DNA of 64,000 bases from Hominenteromicrobium sp964531265. GTDB lineage: Bacteria > Bacillota > Clostridia > Oscillospirales > Acutalibacteraceae. Within the stretch, counting starts at the first letter, position 1. The number at the start of each line of letters is the position of its first letter. Made by a program: the position numbers and the translations under genes. The notes beneath the pieces were generated by a model. It made no database searches. It saw only the letters and a program-made list of their open reading frames with translations, and was not told where the DNA came from. Below are positions 8,889 through 16,906 of this stretch, piece by piece. The DNA is taken from positions 1 through 64,000 of the forward strand of contig CAZHDW010000009.1 in assembly GCA_964531265.1 (NCBI GenBank). The letters run 5' to 3'.

Positions 8889-8917
8889 ATTCTACCATGT
8901 AAATAACAAAATAGCAA
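8889..8917 (-). promoter_or_regulatory. Promoter of the PAP2-GDPD gene
   Basis: On the minus strand: TTGCTA (8912-8917), a 17-bp spacer, TAGAAT (8889-8894) preceded by TGG, an extended -10. Confidence 0.6.
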
Positions 8918-8940
8918 TGCTTTGCTGTGTGGAGGCGCTA

Positions 8941-8969
8941 TTGCAATAATCAGAGTCAAGTGATAGAAT
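8941..8969 (+). promoter_or_regulatory. Promoter upstream of the DUF5060 remnant and GH42 gene
   Basis: TTGCAA (8941-8946), a 17-bp spacer, TAGAAT (8964-8969) preceded by TGA. It diverges from the PAP2-GDPD promoter and probably drives the GH42 gene through the remnant. Confidence 0.6.
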
Positions 8970-9008
8970 AATCATGGTTTATCTGAATATCTGACGGGAG
9001 GAAAAAAG

Positions 9009-9173
9009 ATGTATCAGGTTGAAAAATGGGGTATGCTCGAGCTGGAATTTGCCGGCAGGACGGATGGAAATCCGTTTACAGACTACAGCATAAGGGGCGT
9101 TTTCACCGGAACCTTTAAAATATCCCTGCCCGGCCGCGAATACATGGCGGTTCGTATACAGAGGGTCAACTGA
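9009..9173 (+). pseudogene. Truncated DUF5060-like N-terminal domain remnant
   Basis: A 54-codon frame with ATG and a GGGAGG site. Its start (VEKWGMLELEFAGRTDGNPF) resembles the N-terminal DUF5060 beta-domain of putative glycoside hydrolases. The frame stops at 9171, and related-looking sequence continues for some 18 codons in another frame from 9161 (EGQLSFTYGS). That pattern fits a frameshift and a large deletion rather than a short functional protein. It sits directly upstream of the GH42 gene under an intact promoter, so it may now serve only as a leader. An intentionally short protein cannot be excluded. Confidence 0.55.
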
Positions 9174-9237
9174 GCTTTACATACGGGAGCATACAGCTCA
9201 ATACTGCTAATATATAATAAAGAACGGAGAGACCAAG

Positions 9238-11244
9238 GTGAAACAGTTCAACAGAATGCTTTACGGCGGAGATTATAATCCGGGTCAGTGGCCCGAAGAG
9301 GTCTGGAGTGAGGACATGAGAATATTCCGTAAGGCGGATATCAACAGTGCCACGGTGAATGTTTTTTCATGGGCAAAGCTTCAGCCGGACGAGGAGACAT
9401 ATGATTTCACTGAGCTTGACGCAATAATTACGATGCTCGATGACGAGGGCTATGATATTGTTTTAGCTACATCAACGGGTGCGCTTCCGGCATGGATGAC
9501 AAAGCGCTATCCCGAGGTGACACGCGTGGATTTTGAGGGCAGAAAGCACAAATTCGGACAGCGCCATAATGCCTGCCCGAACAGTCCTGTGTTTCAAAAT
9601 TTTTCACGCAAGGTCGCAATGAAGCTTGCTGAGCGTTACGGCAGCGACAAGCACCTTGCCGTCTGGCATGTCAGCAACGAATACGGCGGAGAGTGCTACT
9701 GCGAAAATTGCGAAAAGGCATTTAGGGTATGGGTCAGAAAGAAATACGGGAATATCGATGCCGTGAACAAGGCATGGAATATGGATTTCTGGGGACATAC
9801 CCTCCACGACTGGGATGAGATAGTTGCCCCCAACGCTTTAAGTGACGGTATGGACGGAGACAGAACGGCCTTTGCCGGAATATCAATAGATTACCGCAGA
9901 TTTATGTCCGACAGTATGCTTGAAAACTTCAAGGCAGAAAGAGACGCTATCCGCCTTTTCGATAAGGAGACCCCGATAACCACAAATCTCATGGGAACCT
10001 ACAAGGGTCTGGATTACTTCAAGTGGGCAAAGGAAATGGACATCGTATCATGGGATAACTATCCCTCCTACAATACTCCGTGGAGTCTTACGGCAATGCG
10101 GCATGACCTCATGCGCGGCTTGAAGCAGAAGCCCTTCATGCTTATGGAGCAGACCCCGAGCCAGCAGAACTGGCAGCCGTACAATTCCCTCAAGAGACCT
10201 GGACAGATGCGTGCACAGAGCTGGCAGACGGTGGCACATGGTGCGGATACGATACAGTTTTTCCAGCTCAGACGTTCGGTGGGCGCGTGTGAAAAATTCC
10301 ACGGCGCGGTGATAGAGCACAGCGGCACAGAAAACACAAGGGTGTTCCGCGAGGTGGCGGAGCTCGGACATGAGCTGAGCGCGCTTGGCGATACAATCAT
10401 CGGCGCTGAGAACAGAGCCGAGGTCGCTATGTTCTTTGACTGGGATAATTTCTGGGCTTTGGAATATACTGTTGGCCCGAGCACTGATCTCAGATACGTT
10501 GAGCAGCTTGAGCAGTACTACAATTATTTCTATAAGAACAATATTCCCGTGGATATGGTTTCACTCGATGCCGATATCAGCAAATACAAAGCCGTCCTTG
10601 CACCGGTTTTGTACATGGTGAAGGACGGCATAAAGGAAAAGCTTGAAAAATATGTCGAGCAGGGCGGAGTGCTCCTTACCGGCTTTATGAGCGGTATAGT
10701 GGATCAGTCCGACAATGTTCATCTTGGCGGTTATCCGGGGCCTCTGAAAAATCTTGCCGGAATATGGGCGGAGGAAATCGATGCCCTTGCACCGGAGCAG
10801 AGCAATACACTTTGCTTTACAAGCGGCGAGAGCAGTAAATGCAATCTGCTGTGCGATATCATCCACCAAGAGGGGGCCGAGGTGCTGGCAAGCTACGGCG
10901 AGGACTTTTATAAGGGTACACCTGCCGTAACAAGAAACACCTTTGGAAAGGGCAGAGTGTACTATGTCGGCACACAGCCGGATGAGAACGGCCTTGAGCT
11001 AATTCTCGATAAGCTGTCAGCCGATGCCGGAGTATCGCCGGTGATAGCTGAGAAAACTCCGTTAGAAGTCACCTGTCGCTATAAGGATGGCAAATGCTAC
11101 TGGTTCCTGCTTAACCTCACCGGTAAGCCGCAGGCAATGCCCGCAGCCTTTGCCGGAAAGCGTGATCTACTTACAGGCCGCACATTTGAGTGCGGTGAAC
11201 AGCTTAATAATTGGGATGCTATGCTCTTCTGCGAGGATAAATAA
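9238..11244 (+). CDS. GH42 beta-galactosidase
   Basis: A 668-residue GH42 enzyme, the usual length. It hydrolyses terminal beta-galactosides from oligosaccharides or plant galactans, probably in the cytosol because no signal peptide is present. The N-terminal YGGDYNPGQWPEEVW block is typical. The general acid/base is E148 in HVSNEYGG, next to a zinc-binding type cysteine cluster (GECYCENCEKAF). The nucleophile is E304 in MLMEQTPS. The trimerisation and C-terminal beta domains follow. I took GTG 9238 as start because the conserved block begins at once and a GGAGA site precedes it. The gene ends two bases from the convergent asparaginase gene, with no terminator between. Confidence 0.95.
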   Translation: MKQFNRMLYGGDYNPGQWPEEVWSEDMRIFRKADINSATVNVFSWAKLQPDEETYDFTELDAIITMLDDEGYDIVLATSTGALPAWMTKRYPEVTRVDFEGRKHKFGQRHNACPNSPVFQNFSRKVAMKLAERYGSDKHLAVWHVSNEYGGECYCENCEKAFRVWVRKKYGNIDAVNKAWNMDFWGHTLHDWDEIVAPNALSDGMDGDRTAFAGISIDYRRFMSDSMLENFKAERDAIRLFDKETPITTNLMGTYKGLDYFKWAKEMDIVSWDNYPSYNTPWSLTAMRHDLMRGLKQKPFMLMEQTPSQQNWQPYNSLKRPGQMRAQSWQTVAHGADTIQFFQLRRSVGACEKFHGAVIEHSGTENTRVFREVAELGHELSALGDTIIGAENRAEVAMFFDWDNFWALEYTVGPSTDLRYVEQLEQYYNYFYKNNIPVDMVSLDADISKYKAVLAPVLYMVKDGIKEKLEKYVEQGGVLLTGFMSGIVDQSDNVHLGGYPGPLKNLAGIWAEEIDALAPEQSNTLCFTSGESSKCNLLCDIIHQEGAEVLASYGEDFYKGTPAVTRNTFGKGRVYYVGTQPDENGLELILDKLSADAGVSPVIAEKTPLEVTCRYKDGKCYWFLLNLTGKPQAMPAAFAGKRDLLTGRTFECGEQLNNWDAMLFCEDK

Positions 11245-11246
11245 AA

Positions 11247-12146
11247 TCAAACCTCGCGCGGAGCAACACCATTATCTATGATGGGCTTCACCTCAACTAC
11301 TTGTACTTCCTCGTTTTCGCGGACACAGGTGTAGGTGAAGTCCTTGTGGTTACAGGAGGCTCCGAATTCACCCTTGGCGTTCATACAGACGATGGCTATG
11401 TTGTCGCAGAAATGTCCGGAATTACGGATAGCGTTGGTGGAATCGAGTATCACCTTTTCAACTGCTTCCTGAGGGCTGAGACCTGCCTCCATGAGGGAAA
11501 CTACCTTGAAGCAGCAGCATGTGCGCATAATGTCCTCGCCAAGACCCGTAGCGACAGCCGCACCGACGGAGCTGAGTGCATAGAAGCCGCTGCCGATTAT
11601 CGGTGAATCGCCCACGCGACCCGGAGTCTTCATGCTTGCACCGCTTGTGGATGTTGCGCATACGATTGTTCCGTTTTCATCCAATGCGATAAGACCTATC
11701 GTGTCATGTCCCTTTATCTCATCGCTGAGCTTTGAAATGTTCTCTTCATAGAGCTTTCTTGCGGCAGGGAGAACAAGGCGATCCTCGTCCGCTCTTTCAA
11801 TGCCTACGCTGTCTGCAAATTCCTCAGCACCCGTGCCGACGAGAATATTGTGACGGCTCTTTTCCATTACGGCACGTGCTATTGTTACCGGGTGCTCAAA
11901 GCCCTTTACAGCCGCAACCGCGCCAACGCGCAGTGTATCACCGTTCATCATGGCTGCGTCCAGCTCAAGCTCACCCTTTGCGTTCAGCCAGCCGCCGCGT
12001 GCTACGGAATCAACTGTGGGGTCGGATTCCACCAGGCGAATGCCCTGCTCGGCTGCATCGGCAGCATTGCCGCCGTTTTTAAGAATATCTGCTGCTTTTT
12101 CCACGGCCTGCTTGGAAAACGGCCATGTTGATATTGCACTCCACAT
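11247..12146 (-). CDS. N4-(beta-N-acetylglucosaminyl)-L-asparaginase / isoaspartyl peptidase family
   Basis: A 299-residue Ntn hydrolase of the type 2 asparaginase / glycosylasparaginase family. The autocatalytic nucleophile is T149 in the GHDTIG motif; cleavage before it would give alpha and beta chains. Downstream, the TSGxxxKxPGRVGDSPIIGSG block contributes the substrate pocket. The start is ATG 12146, with GGAGG seven bases upstream; an upstream extension would add residues outside the family. No signal peptide is seen, so it is cytosolic and may act on Asn-linked GlcNAc or isoaspartyl peptides. Its placement beside GH42 and GH38 genes fits host glycoprotein glycan breakdown, which is inference. 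Confidence 0.88.
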   Translation of the reverse strand: MWSAISTWPFSKQAVEKAADILKNGGNAADAAEQGIRLVESDPTVDSVARGGWLNAKGELELDAAMMNGDTLRVGAVAAVKGFEHPVTIARAVMEKSRHNILVGTGAEEFADSVGIERADEDRLVLPAARKLYEENISKLSDEIKGHDTIGLIALDENGTIVCATSTSGASMKTPGRVGDSPIIGSGFYALSSVGAAVATGLGEDIMRTCCCFKVVSLMEAGLSPQEAVEKVILDSTNAIRNSGHFCDNIAIVCMNAKGEFGASCNHKDFTYTCVRENEEVQVVEVKPIIDNGVAPREV

Positions 12147-12182
12147 AAGTTTTACCTCCGGATATTTAAGAGTTCTGAACAT

Positions 12183-12212
12183 ATTATAGTTGATATGCAA
12201 TGCATAAAGCAA
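12183..12212 (-). promoter_or_regulatory. Promoter of the asparaginase-like gene
   Basis: On the minus strand: TTGCTT (12207-12212), an 18-bp spacer, TATAAT (12183-12188). Confidence 0.5.
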
Positions 12213-12331
12213 TATGTAATAATAAAATCTTTTTACTATCATTGATGATATGTCAAAATGCATAGAGTCAACCTTTTTCGTTAAACCATACAAAAAATAA
12301 GGTATCGTATATAAAAAAACTCACAAAACCG

Positions 12332-12360
12332 TTGACACGACAGCCATATAGTCTTATGTT
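12332..12360 (+). promoter_or_regulatory. Promoter of the decayed lipoprotein gene
   Basis: TTGACA (12332-12337), a 17-bp spacer, TATGTT (12355-12360), followed by an intact AGGAGG at 12391-12396. Confidence 0.55.
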
Positions 12361-12403
12361 GATATTGTAAGCTCCACTTATTATCAATTAAGGAGGTCAT
12401 ATA

Positions 12404-12720
12404 ATGAAAATGAGATGAATATTTGCAGTGCTGCTGTGCCTGCTCTGTGTATTGACTGCATGTCAGAGCGGAACCGGAGCCGATTCCGATGTAGAGAGAT
12501 TCGGAGCAACGGATGTCAAGGATCCACTGCGCGTATGCATCGATGTGGCCTACAATTTCTCTGAGACGTCGGGCGAATTCCACCATACTGCCGTTGAGGA
12601 GCTTTTGTTCAGCTTTTTCTGCATAAAGCAATGCTCTTGAGTCAGCTTCCGTAGGAGAGAGACTGTGGAGAGCATAGTGGCTGAAAAGTACGCTGATATG
12701 CAGCGCAGAATACATGAATA
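12404..12720 (+). pseudogene. Decayed lipoprotein gene (likely sugar ABC solute-binding protein)
   Basis: The frame from ATG 12404 reads MKMR, then TGA, then IFAVLLCLLCVLTACQSG, a classic lipoprotein signal peptide with an LTAC lipobox. About 55 residues of mature-like sequence follow (DPLRVCIDVAYNF). A second in-frame TGA falls at 12638-12640, and the same frame continues to a TAG at 12718-12720 with a helical, charged tail. Solute-binding lipoproteins are about 400 residues, so a large internal deletion plus two nonsense mutations is the simplest reading. The promoter and ribosome binding site remain intact. Normal use of TGA as a stop in neighbouring genes argues against recoding. Confidence 0.65.
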
Positions 12721-12751
12721 GTGAACAGTGGCAGCAATGCCCGTAAAACAG

Positions 12752-12787
12752 AAGCGGAGCGTATCATTATTGACGCGCTCCGCTTTT
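12752..12787 (+). terminator. Terminator with GGAGCGTA core, after the lipoprotein remnant
   Basis: A perfect 10-bp stem (AAGCGGAGCG / CGCTCCGCTT) with a 14-base loop and a short T run. It shares its core with the hairpins at 2051 and 16854. Confidence 0.7.
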
Positions 12788-12794
12788 GTGCAAA

Positions 12795-12887
12795 CTTGGC
12801 TCCCTCTCCGAGAGAGTTGAGAGGGTTTCGTGCCCCTTACCTTGGCTCTCCCTTTGGGAGAGCTGTCACCGCAGGTGACTGAGAGGG
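12795..12887. repeat. Dispersed double-hairpin repeat, copies 2 (partial) and 3
   Basis: A complete copy at 12841-12887 has two perfect hairpins: GCTCTCCC-TTT-GGGAGAGC and GTCACC-GCA-GGTGAC, closing with TGAGAGGG. A shortened, degenerate copy lies in tandem at 12795-12825 (CTTGGCTCCCTCTCC, then GAGAGGG). The full copy matches 2098-2144 at 42 of 47 bases. Both loci follow a GGAGCGTA-type hairpin. Confidence 0.8.
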
Positions 12888-12917
12888 CATAATTATCACA
12901 ATTAACGCAAATGCTTC

Positions 12918-12946
12918 TTGACGCGAAGATATATGTTCACTATAAT
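12918..12946 (+). promoter_or_regulatory. Sigma-A promoter of the GH38-MFS operon
   Basis: TTGACG (12918-12923), a 17-bp spacer and a consensus TATAAT (12941-12946). An operator-like repeat begins three bases after the -10. The leader is about 55 bases. Confidence 0.8.
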
Positions 12947-12948
12947 AA

Positions 12949-12968
12949 AGATTAACCTGCATTAACTA
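12949..12968 (+). promoter_or_regulatory. Candidate operator (AGTTAAT-type direct repeat) of the GH38 operon
   Basis: The 20-base site AGATTAACCTGCATTAACTA is identical at 17 of 20 positions to 19215-19234 in the GH28 promoter. On the opposite strand it reads as a direct repeat of GTTAAT units with 10-base periodicity. Its position over the transcription start suggests repression. The regulator is unknown. Confidence 0.5.
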
Positions 12969-13008
12969 ATTTTTGAGCAGGCGGAGTTGTATTGTTTGGA
13001 GGAATACT

Positions 13009-15489
13009 ATGAAGACTTACATGTTTTGTAATGCACACCTTGATCCCGTTTGGCTATGGCAATGGGAATCCGGCATGAGCGAGGGAATTTCGACCTTCCG
13101 CACAGCGGCTGATCTTGTTGATGAGTACCCGGATTTTGTCTTTAACCACAATGAGTCCCTGCTGTATGAGTGGATTGAGGAGCACGAGCCCACACTCTTT
13201 GAGCGCATCAAGCAGCAGGTGAAGGACGGCCGCTGGAAGATCGTCGGCGGCTGGTTCCTGCAGCCGGACTGCAATATCCCGTCCGGAGAATCCATTTTCC
13301 GTCAGGTGCTGAGGGGCAGAATTTATTTCTACGATAAGTTCGGCGAGGTGCCTGTAACGGCGGTCAATTTCGACTCCTTCGGTCACGCTCAGGGTCTTGT
13401 ACAGATGCTGCAAAAATGCGGCTACACACAGTATGTGAATATCAGACCGGGCAAGAATAATTATGACTTTGAGAGCGAGGACTTTGTCTGGCGCGGATAT
13501 GACGGCTCCGAGGTGCTTGTGCATCGCTCCGATAAGGGCTATAATTCCGTTCTCGGAAAGGCCGGAGAGGAGCTCCGCACATGGACGAAGGAGCATGAGT
13601 CTGAGAAGACGGCGCTGTATCTGTGGGGCGTGGGCAATCACGGTGGCGGCCCGTCCAGAAAGGATTTGAACGATATTGCTCAGCTTCAGCATGAAGGCAT
13701 GGAGCTTGAGCACTCAACTCCGGATGACTATTTCGCAACCGTAGATAAGGACATTCTGCCTGTGGTTGAGCGTGGCCTCAATCCGATGATGGAGGGATGC
13801 TACACATCTATTATCCGCATCAAGCAGCTTCACCGTCAGCTTGAAAATGACCTCGTAATGGTCGAAAAAATGGGCGCACATGCCGAGCTTGCAGGGCTTT
13901 CCACCTATGAAAAGCAGCTCATCGACGACGCATGGCGTGACCTTCTCTTTGCGGAATTCCACGATTCTCTGCCCGGCTCCTGCATACAGCCGGTCGAGGA
14001 GGATACCATTCGCATCTTGAATCACGGTCTTGAGATAACCGCTCGCCTTAAGGCGAAGTACTGCATCGCTCTGAGTGCCGGTCAGGAAAAGGTTGCTGAC
14101 GGCGATACCGTACCGCTGATGGTTTATAATCCGCATCCGTTTACCTTTAAGGGTAAGGTCGATGCTGAGTTCCTACTGCCGCGTCAGATATGGCATAAAG
14201 AATTTTCGAACCCTGTGGTTTATTTGAATGGCAAAAAAATGCCAGGCCAGTCCGCAAAGGAGTCCGGAAACTTCAATATGGACTGGTGCAAGAGAGTTGT
14301 GTTTGAGGCTGAGCTTCCGCCGACGACTCTTACACGCTTTGATATCCGCTTTGAGACACTGCCGAAGCGCCCCGAGCCGGAGCTTACCGCAAATGACGAT
14401 TGGCAGATAGTTGTTCCCACGGCATGCGGTAAGGTCGAGGTGGATGTGCGCAACGGCCTTGTAAGCAGCTATGTTGTGGATGGTATGGAATATCTTAAGA
14501 AGGGCGCGCTGTCCGTTGCGGTATTCCCGGATACATACAATTGCTGGGGCGGTCAGAGAGGCTATGACTTCATCACTCCCATCGGGTGTTTCTCACCCAT
14601 GACTCCCGGCGAGGCTACTGACTTCTCCGGTGTAAAGGGTGCGCTTGTGGCTCCGGTTCGTGTGACGGATGAGGGCGAGGTCTGCACAGTCATTGAGGCC
14701 GATATGAAGTATAACGATTCCAAGCTGCTCATGCGCTATATCGTCAATAAGAATACGGGCTCACTTGAGATCGAAACACGTGTGTTCAATATGGAAAAGG
14801 AAAAGCGCCTCAAGCTCATGATTCCAACCGTATTCGAAAACGCTGAACGCTGCGGCCAGACCATATTCGGCCGCGAGGCACTGGATGCGAACGGTGGAGA
14901 ACGCGTCAGCCAGTATTGGCAGGCGATCATCGGCGGCGACTATGCACTGACGGTTCTCAACGACGGCGTGTATGGCTCTAATTGCATCGATGGCAGACTT
15001 GGGCTTTCTCTGCTGCGTTCCGCAGGCTACGGTGCTGGCTCCTCCACATGGGGCGAACCCTTCCACGACCCGATGTACCAGTCCAGAATGGATCAGGGCG
15101 AGCGCAGATATCGCTTTATGCTGATGGGTGGCACAAAGGCAGAACGCCTTGCTGCTGTTGACCGCGAGGCTGCGGCATTCAATCAGAGACCGTATACAAT
15201 GGCATTCTGCCCGTCCGGTGCCGGTGAAAAGCCGAAGGCACTGGTTGAAATCGATCGTGACAATGTTGCACTCAGCTGCTTTAAGCAGAGTGAACGCGAT
15301 AAGAATGTATATATTCTCCGTGTATTCGAGTGCCAGGGCAATGCAGTGTGCGCTAAGATCACTCTGCCCCTGCTTGGACATGAGTTTGAAACAGAGCTTA
15401 AGGCGTTTGAGATAAAAACCTTCCGCGTCACAAAGGATGCAGTTTCCGAAACGGATATGCTTGAGGGCGCAGTGGAATTGAAGAATTGA
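13009..15489 (+). CDS. GH38 alpha-mannosidase
   Basis: An 826-residue cytosolic GH38 enzyme that removes alpha-linked mannose. The zinc site opens the protein (NAHLDPVWLW, with H10 and D12), and the catalytic nucleophile is most likely D122 in NFDSFGHAQ. The GVGNHGGGPS segment and the later HDSLPGSCI histidine complete the typical metal site. A mid helical domain and long C-terminal beta domains follow. ATG 13009 is chosen because TTTGGAGGA is correctly spaced and the zinc motif begins at once. An MFS transporter follows 30 bases later in the same operon, so mannose-containing oligosaccharides are probably imported first. Confidence 0.93.
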   Translation: MKTYMFCNAHLDPVWLWQWESGMSEGISTFRTAADLVDEYPDFVFNHNESLLYEWIEEHEPTLFERIKQQVKDGRWKIVGGWFLQPDCNIPSGESIFRQVLRGRIYFYDKFGEVPVTAVNFDSFGHAQGLVQMLQKCGYTQYVNIRPGKNNYDFESEDFVWRGYDGSEVLVHRSDKGYNSVLGKAGEELRTWTKEHESEKTALYLWGVGNHGGGPSRKDLNDIAQLQHEGMELEHSTPDDYFATVDKDILPVVERGLNPMMEGCYTSIIRIKQLHRQLENDLVMVEKMGAHAELAGLSTYEKQLIDDAWRDLLFAEFHDSLPGSCIQPVEEDTIRILNHGLEITARLKAKYCIALSAGQEKVADGDTVPLMVYNPHPFTFKGKVDAEFLLPRQIWHKEFSNPVVYLNGKKMPGQSAKESGNFNMDWCKRVVFEAELPPTTLTRFDIRFETLPKRPEPELTANDDWQIVVPTACGKVEVDVRNGLVSSYVVDGMEYLKKGALSVAVFPDTYNCWGGQRGYDFITPIGCFSPMTPGEATDFSGVKGALVAPVRVTDEGEVCTVIEADMKYNDSKLLMRYIVNKNTGSLEIETRVFNMEKEKRLKLMIPTVFENAERCGQTIFGREALDANGGERVSQYWQAIIGGDYALTVLNDGVYGSNCIDGRLGLSLLRSAGYGAGSSTWGEPFHDPMYQSRMDQGERRYRFMLMGGTKAERLAAVDREAAAFNQRPYTMAFCPSGAGEKPKALVEIDRDNVALSCFKQSERDKNVYILRVFECQGNAVCAKITLPLLGHEFETELKAFEIKTFRVTKDAVSETDMLEGAVELKN

Positions 15490-15519
15490 CAGCCAATAAG
15501 CGAGATAGGAGTATTTGAA

Positions 15520-16782
15520 GTGAGTGAACCTATTCCCAATTACGGTCGCACGAGATTTGCGTGCTATGCGGCGTATTTTACAATGTCCTCGGTGTTCTGC
15601 TTGCCACCGATGCTGTTTGTAACGCTGCGTGAGATGTACGGCGTGTCATATACGCTGCTTGGTACGCTCGTACTGATCAATTTCTGTACACAACTTGCCA
15701 TAGACCTGATCTTCACGGTTTTCAGCAAGTATTTCAACGTCAAAAAGGTGCTTCGCGTAATGCCCCTTGTAACGTCCGCCGGTCTGATCATTTACGCGCT
15801 TGTGCCGACGTTGTTTCCAAAGTATGCATATCCGGGATTACTCGTCGGCACGATCATATTCTCGGTGTCGGCGGGTTTGTCAGAGGTGCTGCTTAGCCCG
15901 ACAATTGCTGCCATGCCGTCAGATAATCCCCAGAGGGATATGAGCATGCTGCATTCCCTGTATGCTTTCGGAGTGTTTTCCGTGGTCACGTTCAGCACGG
16001 TATTCTTAAAGCTGTTCGGTAAGGAAAACTGGATGTTCCTGACCCTGTTTTTGGCATTGCTTCCGATAATCGCAGCGGTGCTATTTATGGTATCGCCAAT
16101 GCCGGAAATGAACAGTGAGCAGTCAGCGACGGAGACATCGGGCGGCGGCAAGAGAGCACTGGGACTGGTAATGTGCGTTGGCTGCATCTTCTTTGGAAGC
16201 TGCGCCGAGAATGCGATGTCCAACTGGATATCGAGCTTCATGGAAAATGCACTCCATGTTGATAAGGCGGTCGGAGATATCCTCGGTGTTGCTATGTTTG
16301 CCGTGCTTCTCGGAATTGCGCGTATCTCCTATGCGAAATTCGGAAAGAATATTTGTCGCGTGCTTCTTATAGGCATGATCGGTGCGGCTGTGTGCTATCT
16401 TACAGTGGGCCTGTCCACTAACACCATTGTTGTTTTTGTGGCATGTGTAGTGACCGGCCTGTTTACGGCGATGCTTTGGCCGGGAACACTCATCATGATG
16501 GAGGAAAAGCTGCCCGGAATGGGAGTTGCGGCCTTTGCACTCATGGCGGCCGGCGGAGACCTCGGTGCGTCGGTTGCTCCGCAGCTTACGGGTATCGTGA
16601 TAGACAAAGTGTCTGTTACGGCATTTGCCGCAGAGCTCGGAGCCAGTCTCGGACTTTCCGCGGAGCAGGTCGGTCTTAAGGTCGGTATGCTTATGAATTC
16701 CATTTTTCCGATTTTAGGCGCGATACTTGTTGTTTGTATCATGCTCTATTTCAAGAAACAGGAAACCAAAACAAAAGCATAA
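15520..16782 (+). CDS. MFS transporter, probable glycoside/oligosaccharide importer
   Basis: A 420-residue major facilitator with about twelve predicted membrane helices and a short cytosolic loop near residues 200-210 between the two halves. The GTG start has ATAGGAG eight bases upstream. The closest general type is the sugar MFS group. Pairing with the GH38 gene suggests uptake of mannosides, but substrate cannot be read from sequence. No clear terminator follows; the next hairpin serves the opposite strand. Confidence 0.8.
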   Translation: MSEPIPNYGRTRFACYAAYFTMSSVFCLPPMLFVTLREMYGVSYTLLGTLVLINFCTQLAIDLIFTVFSKYFNVKKVLRVMPLVTSAGLIIYALVPTLFPKYAYPGLLVGTIIFSVSAGLSEVLLSPTIAAMPSDNPQRDMSMLHSLYAFGVFSVVTFSTVFLKLFGKENWMFLTLFLALLPIIAAVLFMVSPMPEMNSEQSATETSGGGKRALGLVMCVGCIFFGSCAENAMSNWISSFMENALHVDKAVGDILGVAMFAVLLGIARISYAKFGKNICRVLLIGMIGAAVCYLTVGLSTNTIVVFVACVVTGLFTAMLWPGTLIMMEEKLPGMGVAAFALMAAGGDLGASVAPQLTGIVIDKVSVTAFAAELGASLGLSAEQVGLKVGMLMNSIFPILGAILVVCIMLYFKKQETKTKA

Positions 16783-16853
16783 TGTCGGGGCGATTTCCGA
16801 AAGTGCGGTTCTCTTGTAATTGACCCTCAGGCCTTTTATATGTAAACAAAAAG

Positions 16854-16885
16854 TGGGGAGCGTATCCATACCGATACGCTCCCCA
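16854..16885 (-). terminator. Terminator of the aldo/keto reductase gene (GGAGCGTA core)
   Basis: A perfect 13-bp stem (TGGGGAGCGTATC / GATACGCTCCCCA), loop of six. The minus strand continues CTTTTTGTTT, so it terminates the leftward gene. It is the longest version of the shared GGAGCGTA hairpin. Confidence 0.85.
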
Positions 16886-16906
16886 AACTGTTTATTATAT
16901 GTATTA

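Noticed and set aside
12281..12715. Minus-strand frame across the lipoprotein remnant
   Set aside because: The plus strand has promoter, AGGAGG, signal peptide and lipobox in one frame, while the minus frame shows no domain or start signal.
12404..12720. TGA read as selenocysteine or another amino acid
   Set aside because: TGA is a normal stop in neighbouring genes, its first position is before the signal peptide, and no SECIS-like structure was evident.
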